A stretch of DNA of 64,000 bases from Melanocharis versteri (Eukaryota; Chordata; Aves; Passeriformes; Melanocharitidae): assembly GCA_013397845.1 (NCBI GenBank), contig VZTG01008967.1:1875343-1939342 (forward strand), given 5' to 3'. Positions 11,512-22,125 of this stretch are shown here, in pieces. The position numbers and the translations under genes are program-made. Positions within the stretch are counted from its first letter, which is position 1; each line of letters starts with the position of its first letter. The notes beneath the pieces are model-generated. The model did not search any database, was not told the DNA's origin, and was given only the letters and a program-made list of their open reading frames with translations.

Positions 11512-14500
11512 GGCTGACTTCCACAGTGGAGCCATGTTAGCTGGAAAAGTTCAAATCTACATTTCTTTGCTTTAGATCACTGATTGAATCCCAAAGCATT
11601 AAACTAAAGAAATACATCTCTGGGGACAAGTTTCTAAGGATACAAAACAAGAACTGCCCCTCATTGGCCATGATTCTTCCATGAACCATTCACTCACTGT
11701 CAAGAGTAGCTTCTGAAGTAGATTAGATCACCAGAAGGAGCTTGCGGAAGAAACTAATAAAAAAAGAGAAATTGTATAAATACATCTGATATCATCATTG
11801 GTTTTCTCCCTGAGTGCTTGAAACAACTTTCTAGTGTACAGATAGTGCACAGATTGACTTCCTCTGATCTATAGCCTCTTTCAGACTTGGTGCATTCTAT
11901 TTTAAGACTAGATTGAAGGACTCACCGTTACAATGATTAGAAGTACAGTAACTTCTTTATTGACTGGCATCCATAAGCTGTACCTCTTTGTCCTTCCAGG
12001 TGTTCAAAAACAGGATTTGATCATGTTTGGGAAATGCAATAAACTATACCAGAATGCCAGCGTAATCATGCCATTTAACTCTGTGTATGTGGATAATAAT
12101 GAAAAAACTTTAATGGAAACATCAAACTTCATAAAAAATGTGGTAACACTATTGCCAAGTTTGTAGTGGACCAAATATTAGGCTACAGCCAGAAGGATAT
12201 TCCAAGCCATCAGTAATTTTAAGGGATGAGACCAAGGAAAGGCAAAGCATCATGGAGAAAGCTGATGCCATAGCAAATGATCAAAGAAACGATGAAAAGG
12301 TAATTGTAATACAGTGCCTTTAGTCACATATTTCAAATGCACGGGAAGATCTGAAGATGTGCATGAGCTCACAGTAGAGAAAAAATCAGAGAACTAAACT
12401 GGGTCCAGCTGGTATAAGTCTGGCAGATCTAGTTTGTACTCCTTTTCGTGTTCCACCAGCTGGGCATCACTGAGGTACAGAGCAGAAATAGAAGAAATCA
12501 GCTGTGCATAGGAGGGAGAAAAAATTTAAATTATGGGCAACTCTGTCTCTTTCCCCTCTATCCCCTTGATATTTGGTCATAGCTGACAAAGGTATGAAAC
12601 CCTTATAAAACATGTAGTAGTTAAGGGGAAGTTGAGGAGAAATGAAATGAACAGGGAATTAATCTTTTGCCTTCCAGAGAGATTAGATTTCATCATGCTG
12701 AGAAGTTTCTCCCGTGAGGACTACATTTGTCATCCTGCACAATGAAAATCAGATTTTAATGGTTCCACCTGTAAGTAACACTCCACCATGCAAATGCTGG
12801 GCTGCAACACATTGTGCCACGGGAAACAGGCCTGCATTTGTAGAATGACTTTCCACTTTGTCTTACTTGCTCACAGGTTTTTTCTATTTCTTTTATTAAG
12901 GAAGCTTCTATACACCATTGTTCAGCAAATAGGATCTCGTCAAGTGCATCATCTCCAACTTGATAGAATTGATTCAGGTGCCGAATTATATACCAAGTAA
13001 TTGGAATGACCTAGCAGAGAATGTACCTGCATTTATAAATAGGATCTGAACTCAAATAACATATAGGAAGGTAATAAACTAATCTCCAGATTTCCTGGTA
13101 AAGTCTCATTATCGGCATCCAACATCACCTTGATTAGGTTGCTCTCTGGGCATAAAATCCAATTTATTACTTTTCCTTTTAAATAACAAATTATTTGATT
13201 TGGCTTAGTCAGGGGTTTGTAACGGAAAGATTTTGGGACCTGTTTTAGAGAGACTGGGATTGTTTTAATATTCTATTACTTTTTGTGTTGTAGCATGGCA
13301 TCATGACATGGGAAAATTGGTAATTTTTTAAAAGGTTAGCTTTCCAAGTTTCTATTGTCAGATTCCCTTTATACAGAAGATTTTCTCCTGAAACTCCCCT
13401 TACAATGATGTATTCTTGGCTTTTCACAATACATTTTGAGTATTATCGGTTTGAAAGTTTCCTTAGCTATTTTCTCAAGTCTATTTTCAAAGTTCAAAAG
13501 TTTTCCTTCATTGCTGCTGTATTTCTATAATTCAATATATGAGATTTGAGAATAGTTATTCAAAGATATGGGAAGTGGTTGTAGGTTGGATGAGAGCTTA
13601 AGGGTGAAGAAATGACCCTACCTCTATATTTTGTTTGTATTTGGCACTTTGCTTTAGTTGTCTTAGGGAGACCTTTTGCTGCAAAACAGACTGAAATGTG
13701 TCACTGTAATGCATGCAAAATAAATGACTGAGGAACCCATCATATGCTTTGGTGTGGACAGCTGTAGAACCTACAAATTGTCAAGATTGTCAATTTATCA
13801 ATTGTGTGAGGTTTATTTTTTTTTCCGTCCTGATTTTTTTGGCTATGCTATAGTTAGATGAGAGGCCAGAACAATGGACCAGAGCTCTGAGAATTCTAGA
13901 GAAATGCTTGCACTTGTTTGACTTCCATAATTTTCTCACCTCTTTAGGTCTGAGCAAGTTCTTAAAATGCTGTCAGGAAAAAAATTGTCCTTGTCTCTAA
14001 GTAACGTAATCATCTGGCCATGTCACCCCAATCTGTTCTCTGCCAGCCATGGCTGTGAGTGATAATTGCTTTTTTCTAATCTCCGGCTGCTAAAAATTAA
14101 GTGGAGTAAATTTTGTACAGAAGGAGGATCCTTGACAGACATGAGTCCCTAGAGCTCTAGACTATCAGCAAAACTGCAGTCTGAGACTACAGATAGTGGC
14201 TAAACTTAAAATGTTTATATGTATGGTCTAGACAGTCCCAAGGTTGATTCTGAGTTTTATTAATATTTCAATTAAAAAGTGTATCTGGATTAAGGTCGAA
14301 TATCTGTTTGCAGACTAGAAATGAGTGTACATGTTTTACTGGTTTCTTCTTTCCTTGCAATGTAAGAAATAGTGTATTGATACTGCACTGCTTCTACTTT
14401 TTTTGAATGGCAGTTACAAAAATATGTAGGTTCAGCTTTTGTAATTATGTGGCTGATTCAATGTAATTTAAATTTTCATATATAAAAACTTACATAAAAA

Positions 14501-16775
14501 AGACATGTATGATTTACACCAGCAATTCATTTTTATACATTCAAAGGAGTTTTCCAAAAAACTTGAACTTCTGAGTGAAAGTGTGGAAAAGAAGTCCTAA
14601 GTCACTGAGTCACTTTCAAACATTGCAACTTGCTATTGCACTGCCATAACATAAATCAACCTACACTCCTCTTGTATATGTGGTGGAACAGCAATGTAGT
14701 AACTGGAAGTGTGAATTCATTGGATACCTGTAACGGGATTTATTTCCTGTGCCTCATTTTTTCCTCTAACACACTAACACAGGTAGTTTTCCAAAGCAAA
14801 CACTCCTAAGATTCCACAAGCTTGTTTCTGTTGAAATTTAACCTGATTTATCTTATATTTTTTCTCTAAGAAAGTAGTTACCCCATTTTTTGTCTCACAA
14901 GTGAAAACAGTGTCTTTCAGTGCTTCAGCAGGCAAAAACGTTTTGAAGAATAACCTGCTAAGACTAAGACACAGAAATGTTTGAATACTGTGGTGCTATA
15001 CAGGACCTGTCAAAACCCTTAAATCAGTGATTCTTCCCAGCACCACTCCTGCAGAGGGGCACCTGGAGTTAATTAGTTCAGATTAAGAGGAAAGAGTAAG
15101 TACAGTCTCTGCACATGCATGGTAGATGAGATGAAGAGAGTTTATTTGGCTCTTTTTCCTTATAGCTGAAAAGAATAGTGTTTTTTCACATGTGTGACTA
15201 GAAACTGTCAAACCATGGTAATTATTTTATTTTTTCATCTGGGCTTGTAGGTTTCTATCTACTGAGTTTAAGGGTCCTTTGGCTAGAGAAAGCAGAGGGG
15301 AGGAGGGCTCTGCTCTAACATTTTGCTACCCAGTTTTGATTTTACCAAATGAGAGAATGCATGCAGTTTAAGACAGATGGCAGCTCTTGACATATGAAGA
15401 ATAAAACTAACATTGAAGGGCTTTTGGGGGCTGTGTGTGGTCTGTTGAAGTTTGTGATGTACAGTACGTTAAGCTCGTTGCTGTTTGAAGTCTGCATCTC
15501 TGGCTCTTATAAACTGATGAAAATCTGTGCTTCTGTTAGATTTTTGTCTGCCTAGTAATTTCTGAAATTTTCTAACTGAAGAACTCTGTCTTTTCTTTTT
15601 TGTTATGACACTTGGTTTTTGACAGATTTAGGGTTTTTTCTCCTTTTCATACAGAATAGTTCAGTTCCTCTGTGGGTTCTGCAAATAGTGTGGGAAGAGC
15701 CAAAGTTAAATAATACTCCTACTTACAGTATAAATAATCTTGGTGTACAAATTCTACCTGAGAAACCCTTGCCATTAAAATCTTAAAATCATACCAATAT
15801 CAAGGTTTAGGTGTTCCCTAATTAATGCTGTGAATACTCCTAGGATGAGCAGAATTGTATTTACATAGTTGCAAACTTCAAACTGAAATCTATTTCTTTT
15901 TCAATCCTAAATTACCAGATGTTGCAATATTTTGTTTACCAAGTTGTTTAAAACTATGTCTAACAGAAAATTAGATGGACTGTTCCAAATAGGGTGAAAA
16001 GAAAGAACGAAAAAACTCACCATAAATGCTAAGATGTGCATAAAATATTGCTTTTACCAAATTATGTGAATTTTTTTCTTATGTAATACTGGCTTGATAA
16101 ATCTTCATTTAATGTGGATGCTTGTGAGATTGTAAAAATGTATTTTTAAGTTTCTTTTTTCTTATTTCCATTGCAACAACAAGGAATTTATAAATTATTT
16201 TTTAAAAAGATCATAATCCTAAAGCATAGTCAAATCGTGCTATCTTTTTTGAGTCAAAAATGCCCTAGTTTAGCTCAACCCACATTAGCATTCATATAAG
16301 ATAAGATATTGGTTGAATATGTTAGTTTTCCCCAGTTTATAAGTTCAGTTCAGGGATATTTTTATTGTTATAATAATTGAAATCATGCGAGGAATAGATG
16401 GAAAAAATCTTAGTGTAGATTGGGATCATTAGGATATGCAAAACCCATTAATTTCTGTATTTTTTTACACAGCATCTGATTAATTTTTTTTTTTTCTGGA
16501 GTTCATGGTTTCTTTACATTTTAATGTAAGTAGGGATTCCCAGGTATAACATAACCTGACTATGAGAAAGCTATTCTTTTTATTTCATTACTTATATGCT
16601 ATTAGCTTTAATTCCATGAAAAGATAATATTATTTTTTGGAAAATATAGCTCCTTCAAAATAGTGGATTTCATAAATAAACACTAATCCTGAATTAAGTC
16701 CCAAGAAAATATTAACTTGAGTTATTTTTAATGAAAAAATGTCCTTAAATCTTTCTCAAAAGCAAACAAACAACC
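11512..16775. other. AT-rich unique sequence, no gene seen
   Basis: About 5.3 kb without a recognisable repeat or gene. The longest open frames are 77 codons (11933-12166, plus) and 70 codons (12788-13000, plus). Neither matches a family I know, and I see no paired splice signals that single them out. Confidence 0.6.
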
Positions 16776-16793
16776 TTTTTTTTTTTTTTTTTT
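16776..16793. repeat. Poly(T) tract of 18
   Basis: Eighteen uninterrupted T residues are followed by CAG. The tract could be the minus-strand A-tail of an unrecognised retroposon. On the plus strand it resembles a splice acceptor, but no exon can be supported downstream. Confidence 0.9.
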
Positions 16794-17477
16794 CAGAATT
16801 AAATATATCTTCCAAAGCCCTTCTTGTGTTCCTGGTTCTGCTTTTTGTTTGAATTGCATCATCTGTAGAAGCATAATTACCAGTTCTGGAAAACAATTTT
16901 CATGGTAACGTGCAGCCAAAGCCTGGAGTGGGAGAAGCCAAAGATTGATAAGAACTCTTGACACGTGTCAGTCTCTGCCTTATTACTGACTTATCACAAC
17001 AAAAAAACTTGCTGGTACAAATCATGAATAGAAGAAAGATGATGAGTGCCTGGGTGTCCTTTTAAAAATGATTGTGAGCCTGTTCATAGAGTTACAGTAA
17101 TATAAGGAAATAATTGCTAACACCTTAGTTAAACCTGGCTGCAAGATTTTCAACAATAATTAAATCCGTGATTATTAATAATATCACCAGAAGGAAAGAT
17201 GAAACAGAGACAGGGCTTCTTCCCAAAATTAGCCAACAGGTACAGCTATTAATTAATTTCACCAACTTATTCTGGTTCTGAAAATGAAATCTGAATATTT
17301 TTAGGAGATTGACTAACAAAAGAGCTGAATCACTGCTTTGAGTACAGAGACTACTTCAGTCATACCAAATGTCACTCTTACTCATGTAAGTCTTTTCCAT
17401 GTAGGAACATGTACATACACATAATATTCCTGGGTTAGAATAAAGAGAAACAGGAAAACTGATACTAAAATTGAAGA
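16794..17477. other. Unique sequence up to the LTR
   Basis: No gene or repeat is recognised. The small minus-strand frames (60-78 codons) are featureless. Confidence 0.55.
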
Positions 17478-17766
17478 TGCCATGGTTTAACCCCGTGGTA
17501 CTAACCAAGCACCACTTTACCCCTGGTGGGATGGGGGAGAGAATCGGAGGGGTAAAAGTGAGAAAAGTCGTGGGTTGAGATAAAGACAGTTTAATGGGCA
17601 AAGCAAAAAGGACCTGTGCAAGCAAAGCAGAGCCAGGAATTCACTCTAGACTTCCCCAGCGTAGGCACATGTTCATCCATCCCCAGGAGAGCAGGGCTCT
17701 ATCATGCCTAACACTTACTTGGGAAGACGAATATCATAATTCTAGATATCCTCTCCTTCCTGCTTC
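17478..17766 (-). mobile_element. Solo LTR fragment, U5/R side (family A)
   Basis: The plus strand starts TGCCATGGTTTAACCCC at 17478, matching the end of a very common bird LTR that reads TGTCATGGTTTAACCCC in this orientation. It continues through the 'GGGATGGGGGAGAGAATC' and 'gagataaagacagtttaatgg' blocks to 'TTACTTGGGAAGACGAAT' near 17716-17733. Sense is on the minus strand because the polyadenylation motif (17590-17595) reads that way. The LTR is broken after CCTGCTTC at 17766 by a CR1 and resumes at about 18221. No internal proviral genes are present. Class is uncertain; see the intact copy at 19905-20480. Confidence 0.85.
17590..17595 (-). promoter_or_regulatory. LTR polyadenylation signal ATTAAA
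   Basis: TTTAAT on the plus strand gives ATTAAA on the LTR sense strand. It lies about 112-118 bp from the outer LTR end, almost the same spacing as in the intact copy (20023-20028). This supports the assigned orientation. Confidence 0.6.
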
Positions 17767-18220
17767 AATTCAGGATGAACATTGAGGTGTTGGAGCAAGT
17801 CCAGAGAAGGGCGATGAAGCTGGTGAATGGTCTGGAGCACAAACCTCCTCTTATGAGGAGCAGCTGAGAGCATGTTTAGCCTGGAGGAGGCTCAGGGCAG
17901 AACTTAGCTCACTCTTCAGCTGTGCGAAAGGAGGTTGTAGCCAGGTGAAAGCTGGGGTCTTCTCCCAGGCAATCAGCCTGGAAATAGCCTCAGGCTGTGC
18001 CAGGGGAGGTTCAGGTTGTACATCAGCATGAAATTCTTCACAGAAAGGGTGATTAGACATTGGAACAGAGACATGGTGGAATCACTGGGGGTTTTTAGGA
18101 GAGAATGCGTGTGGAACTTAGAGACGTAATCTAATTGACACAGTTGTGATTGTTCATAGGTTGGACTCAGTTGATCTCAGAGGTCTTTTCCAACCTAATT
18201 TATTGTGTTGTTCTGTGATT
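17767..18220 (+). mobile_element. CR1 LINE 3' end nested inside an LTR
   Basis: A clear CR1 body includes GTGTTGGAGCAAGTCCAGAG near 17788-17807, then 'aaaggaggttgtagccaggt' near 17929, 'GTGCCAGGGGAGGTTCAGG' near 17996 and 'AATTCTTCACAGAAAGGGTG' near 18032-18051. The tail is GTTGGACTCAGTTGATCTCA, then 'GGTCTTTTCCAACCTAAT', ending GTTCTGTGATT. It is better preserved than the copy at 5.6 kb. The LTR sequence stops just before it and resumes just after. CTTC at 17763-17766 and 18221-18224 could be a 4-bp target duplication. The 'TTTTCCAACCT' tail suggests a CR1-J-like subfamily, which is an inference. Confidence 0.9.
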
Positions 18221-18340
18221 CTTCTCCCAGTTTTCTTGATAAGCATGATGCCATATGATTTTAAATATCCCCGTGGTCAGGGGGGGTTAACTCTCCTGTA
18301 AGTGTCCCCTCCCAGCTCCCTGTGTACCCCCAGACTCCCA
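18221..18340 (-). mobile_element. Solo LTR fragment, U3 side (continuation of family A copy)
   Basis: After the CR1 the LTR resumes with CTTCTCCCAGTTTTC, then 'AGCATGATGCCATATGATTT', 'AATATCCCCGTGGTCAG' and GTGTCCCCTCCCAGCTCC near 18303-18320. These are the expected next blocks of the same LTR in the same orientation. Similarity ends near 18340 in CAGACTCCC, so the distal U3 is missing. The TATA-box region expected near 18231-18240 is degenerate in this copy. Confidence 0.75.
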
Positions 18341-18499
18341 ACAATGAAATTCATGTGTATCAGGTCTTCTTCCTCAATCGTACTTTCCACAGCCTCAGTC
18401 CCAACCTCTCACCCAGGATCCTTGTCTCATTTTTTCACCTCTCCCGTGCTATGACTCTTTACAGATAGTGGAGGTAGCTGTCTGGTTTTGGATTTAAGG
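18341..18499. other. Unassigned sequence between LTR fragment and CR1 tail
   Basis: I could not match this stretch to either neighbour. It may be diverged U3, older CR1 body or unique DNA. Confidence 0.4.
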
Positions 18500-18593
18500 C
18501 CTGGTCTAGTGAATGGTGTCTCTGTCCATGGCAGGTGGGTCAGAACTAGATCATCTTTAATGTCCCTTCCTACCCAAACCATTCTATGATTCA
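18500..18593 (+). mobile_element. Short CR1 3' tail
   Basis: CTGGTCTAGTGAATGGTGTC, then TGTCCATGGCAGGTGGGTCA, 'AACTAGATCATCTTTAATGT' and 'CCCTTCCTACCCAAACCATT' end in CTATGATTC, the typical end of one common CR1 subfamily. Only about 95 bp is certain. Its tail wording differs from the nested CR1 at 17767-18220, so it is a separate insertion. Confidence 0.8.
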
Positions 18594-19904
18594 CTGTGAA
18601 GTGATAACTTGTTGAGAAAGATTCAATTAAATCTGATCCACCGCCCTGAAAGTGGGGGGAAAGGATATGCAAAATGAGCTTTGTACAAAGCACAGTATGC
18701 AAGACTACTTTTGGTCAGCTTTTTAAGACAAGCTCTTTAATATTGATTGGACTGAAGCTTTCCTTGCACATGTGCACACAGTTCACTTGACAGAGGCATT
18801 TGCAGCGTAGGTTTCAGCCTAATTACTTAAAAGTTCATGACAGCATGAGCAAGTAAAACTTGGTCTTTGCTAGGAATATTTGGAAAAATTTTTGGTGAAC
18901 ACTGTCATCAGCTCTGTCCCTAAGAATAATGACAGATGTCTTTCCCTTTGCATTGCTGAGATAGCTTTCTTATGCTAATACAATTATCTGTAATGAAATG
19001 TGTTTTCACACATTTTCCTATTTTCACAGGAAAAACAAAGAATGTCCATGAAGTCGAAAGCTCAGTGTTATACAACAATACACTTCAAATTATCCCTTTT
19101 ATCTAGTTCTATGGGAATACGATATGAAGCTTCCTCCAATTCAATAACATATTCCTTTACAACTAAGCTCTGCTATTGGATATGTGTGATGCTTTCATTG
19201 TTTCACTGGGAATGGTTTTCACTAGGCTTAAAATTATATCTTCTTTGTTGAAAGCATTTGAAATTAACATAATGGAAGTAGCAAGAAATGCAGATGGATG
19301 GGTGGGGTGAACCTTGGTTTTGAATAAATGACATTGGAAGGCTTTTTGATCTCAGATACCTTTTAGTTACATTGAATTTCTATGCAAATTTTAAGAGTTT
19401 TTAAGATCCTATCCAACTGGCTAAAGCGCAAATTCTACTATTAGCCACAAAAGAAAAAAAAAAACAATGAAAAAACCCAACATGGAAATGGCCCAAGAAA
19501 TGGGTGTTTTGCCTACTGTTTCTATTTCAAGGGGTTGTGAATGCTGGCTGGCAGCCAGGGCTGTTGCAGAGTTCCAGTGGTAAAAGCTGTACCAGAATAG
19601 ACCCTGCCCACACACAGAAATGTCAGGACTATTTAGCTTGTCAGTCCTAATTTCTCTCCATGGTTGAAATCATCTCCTGTAACACACCCGTTGATGAAGC
19701 ATATCACCCTTCAGCAAACATGCTCATTCCAACAGAATATTCTCTTTCTCACTGCACTTGCAAAATGATTTAAAATGAGGATCTTAATGTGTTACGCCTC
19801 CCTGAAACCTTAACTGTTGTTTCTATCACTTGAGAACTGGAGTTTATATCAGATCAAAAAATATGCTACCCACTTGCTTATCTCCAAGCTTTTGGTTGTG
19901 CATC
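18594..19904. other. Unique sequence, no gene seen
   Basis: An 83-codon plus-strand frame (19000-19251) and a 64-codon minus-strand frame (19421-19615) have no recognisable features. A short A-tract lies at 19451-19463. No mobile element was recognised. Confidence 0.6.
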
Positions 19905-20022
19905 TGTCATGGTTTAACCCCAGCTGGCAGCCAAGTACCACACAGCTGCTCACTCACTTCCCTTCTGCCCTCATGGTGGGATGGGGAGGACAGTCAGGAA
20001 AGAAAAGAAAATAAAACTCAAG

Positions 20023-20028
20023 TTTAAT
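20023..20028 (-). promoter_or_regulatory. LTR polyadenylation signal ATTAAA
   Basis: TTTAAT on plus gives ATTAAA on the sense strand. It lies about 190 bp downstream of the TATA box, as expected for an R region of moderate length. Confidence 0.6.
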
Positions 20029-20214
20029 ACTTATGGCAAAGTGAAATATAATAATGATACTACTAGCATTAATAATTTTAATAAAAATGAGAGGGAAAGG
20101 AGACAAAAACCACGAGAAAAAAGTGATGCACACTACAATTGCTCACCACCCCTTGATGGAGGCCCAGCTTCCCCCTGAGCAGTGATCATCCCTGTTCAAA
20201 GTAACTCCCCACAG

Positions 20215-20222
20215 TTTATATA
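20215..20222 (-). promoter_or_regulatory. LTR TATA box (TATATAAA)
   Basis: TTTATATA on plus reads TATATAAA on the LTR sense strand, with the polyadenylation motif downstream in the same direction. It is a good core-promoter match. Whether this LTR is transcribed cannot be told from sequence. Confidence 0.6.
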
Positions 20223-20480
20223 CTGGACATGATCTATTATAGCATGCAACATCCATTTTGACAGTTTGGGTCATCTTTCCTGGTCATGATCTCTCCCAGT
20301 TTTTTGTGCACCTCCTTGCTAGCAGAGCATGAGACACTGAAAACTCCTCGCCTCAGGGTAATTACTACTAAGCCAAAACAGCAGTGTGTTATCAACATTA
20401 TTCTCTCACTGAATCCAAACCACAGCATTGTACCAGCTACTAAGAGGAAAATGAACTCTGACCCAGTCAAAACCAGAACA

Positions 20481-22078
20481 GCATCTTGATGAACTGAGGC
20501 TTCTGTTGCTGCAGACTGGCTAATCATTTCCATTAAGATTTTCCAGTCTGTTTTTAACAAAGTCCAAAGTTCACTAAAACTTACTGAAACTACTGCGGTT
20601 TTTAGAATAAATTCATTACTCTCTTAAAACTAATTTGTGGACTCCCAGTGGTCTGTTGATTGAAGCCTAATAGCCTCAGGAATATTTCTGTGATCCTCAG
20701 ATTTTGTTGAAATTAGTCTCCGTACCTCAAGATATGTTGGTTTTGTTACCTGCCCCACCGAAACCACAAGGAAAAAACAGCCTTTTATCATATGCAAAAT
20801 AGATTCATGGTCTTATATGTTGACTTCTTTTTTTCCTTTTTCTAATGCGTAGTGCAGATGACTTGTAAAGAATTAGGTGATGGGTCCTTTGTAGCAATTT
20901 TTCCTAAGTGCATCACTAGTGCCCTGTAGATAAGGTGTTTCAGACTGCTGCCTATATTTTTCTATCTTATGTTTTATATCAGCAGATTTCAGTATGACTC
21001 TAGTAGTTGCTATGAATCTGGGTTGCATGTACCAGTGAGGGAATGTGATAATTTTAAACCGAAAGCAGAGGCATCGTTCGTAAGGAAGTCCTCATTTGGT
21101 CTGTAAGGTAAATTTCTACTTACAATCAACTTCTGTACTTTTGGGGTTGGTTTTATGTGGTTTTTTAATTGATTCTTTTTGACATACTTTGTTACAACTA
21201 ATTCCATTTGTCACAATTTCCTTATTTAAAAAAAAAAAAAAAAGTCTGCAAAATAATAGTTGCAGTCAGCTTTCATGCTAACATTTTTCCATGAAATGCA
21301 TCAGAGTAATTTATTCTATAAAAACTCATTTTTTAAGCTTTCAAAACTAACTATGAACTGCAGATGAAGCATAGCAGAGGATGGCATTTTTGTTTGTACA
21401 AAAAGGGCAGAAATGCGAGAAGAAAGTACATTTTATCTTCAATCTAATTACCAAGATAGAAGAATACAATCTTGATTGAATACATGCTGAGTTAAGTCTT
21501 TGGAGTAGAAAACTACCTTTGTGTTTGTGTATTAGTGCAGCTGTGAGTCCATTCAGTTAATTTTCCCATCTTTCCACCAGTAAGTGGAAGATCATGTGAT
21601 AGATGAATTTCATTGCTCATAACGGCATCCATCTGATTCGCTTTTTGAAATCGAGAAGCCATACTCATTCCTTGGGAAATTATTTTCTAATTTTCTGTCT
21701 AACAGTTAATATAGCTTTTTCCAGCACGAAGGACACTCTTCCTAGCCACCATGTGTGTGAGTGCATGTCTGCACATGTGTTGTTCTTTAGTGCATGGGAG
21801 GAAAGGAAGAGATTTTGAATTTGGCCTAGGATTTTGGGCCACTCTTCTCTGAAAGATATTATGAGCTATGAATAGCTAAGTACACTTCAGTGTGTACATT
21901 ATTAGACTGTTTCCTTCCTTTTTAAGTCGAGTGGCACTCAGCAAGCTGAAGATACTGCAGGAAAGGAACTTAATTATATTTTAAACCTATGAAGAAGGAG
22001 TTAGGAATAGCTTTGATGTTTTGTTGTGGCTTTAAGTGGGACTGAGACAAGCACATGTTTAAATTGTCTCAAGTTCTG
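20481..22078. other. Unique sequence, no gene seen
   Basis: The stretch contains a poly(A) run of 16 at 21228-21243. Open frames of 65-71 codons show no recognisable features. Confidence 0.6.
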
Positions 22079-22125
22079 CCCCCCTCCAACCCCCCCAAAC
22101 TCCCACCTCAAAATCCAACCCCCCC
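22079..22125 (-). repeat. C-rich tract, G-quadruplex-capable on minus strand
   Basis: C6 at 22079-22084, C7 at 22090-22096, CCC at 22102-22104 and C7 at 22119-22125 lie within 47 bp of otherwise AT-rich DNA. On the minus strand these are four G-runs of at least three. Two loops are 5 bases and one is 14, so any quadruplex would have one long loop. Confidence 0.7.

Larger units (their letters stand above)
19905..20480 (-). mobile_element. Intact solo LTR with 5-bp target duplication (family A)
   Basis: The 576-bp element begins TGTCATGGTTTAACCCC and ends CCAGTCAAAACCAGAACA on the plus strand, so it has TG..CA ends. It is flanked by GCATC at 19900-19904 and GCATC at 20481-20485, a perfect 5-bp target-site duplication. 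In the sense (minus) direction the order is U3, a TATA box at 20215-20222, a polyadenylation motif at 20023-20028, then U5. There is no internal region, so it is a solo LTR left by LTR-LTR recombination. A 5-bp duplication is usual for ERVL-type elements, while ERVK usually makes 6, so I lean to ERVL-like. Open frames inside it, including a 107-codon minus frame, are LTR sequence. Confidence 0.92.

Noticed and set aside
14570..14640. Faint resemblance to an ancient repeat around CCTAAGTCACTGAGTCACTT
   Set aside because: The match is too short and too simple to separate from chance without a profile search.
16776..16796. T18 followed by CAG as a splice acceptor
   Set aside because: The downstream sequence is AT-rich with no convincing donor or frame. 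A homopolymer tract or retroposon tail explains it better.
20237..20560. 107-codon minus-strand frame with hydrophobic stretches
   Set aside because: It starts just outside the solo LTR and otherwise reads through LTR U3 sequence. It crosses the LTR boundary and target duplication.
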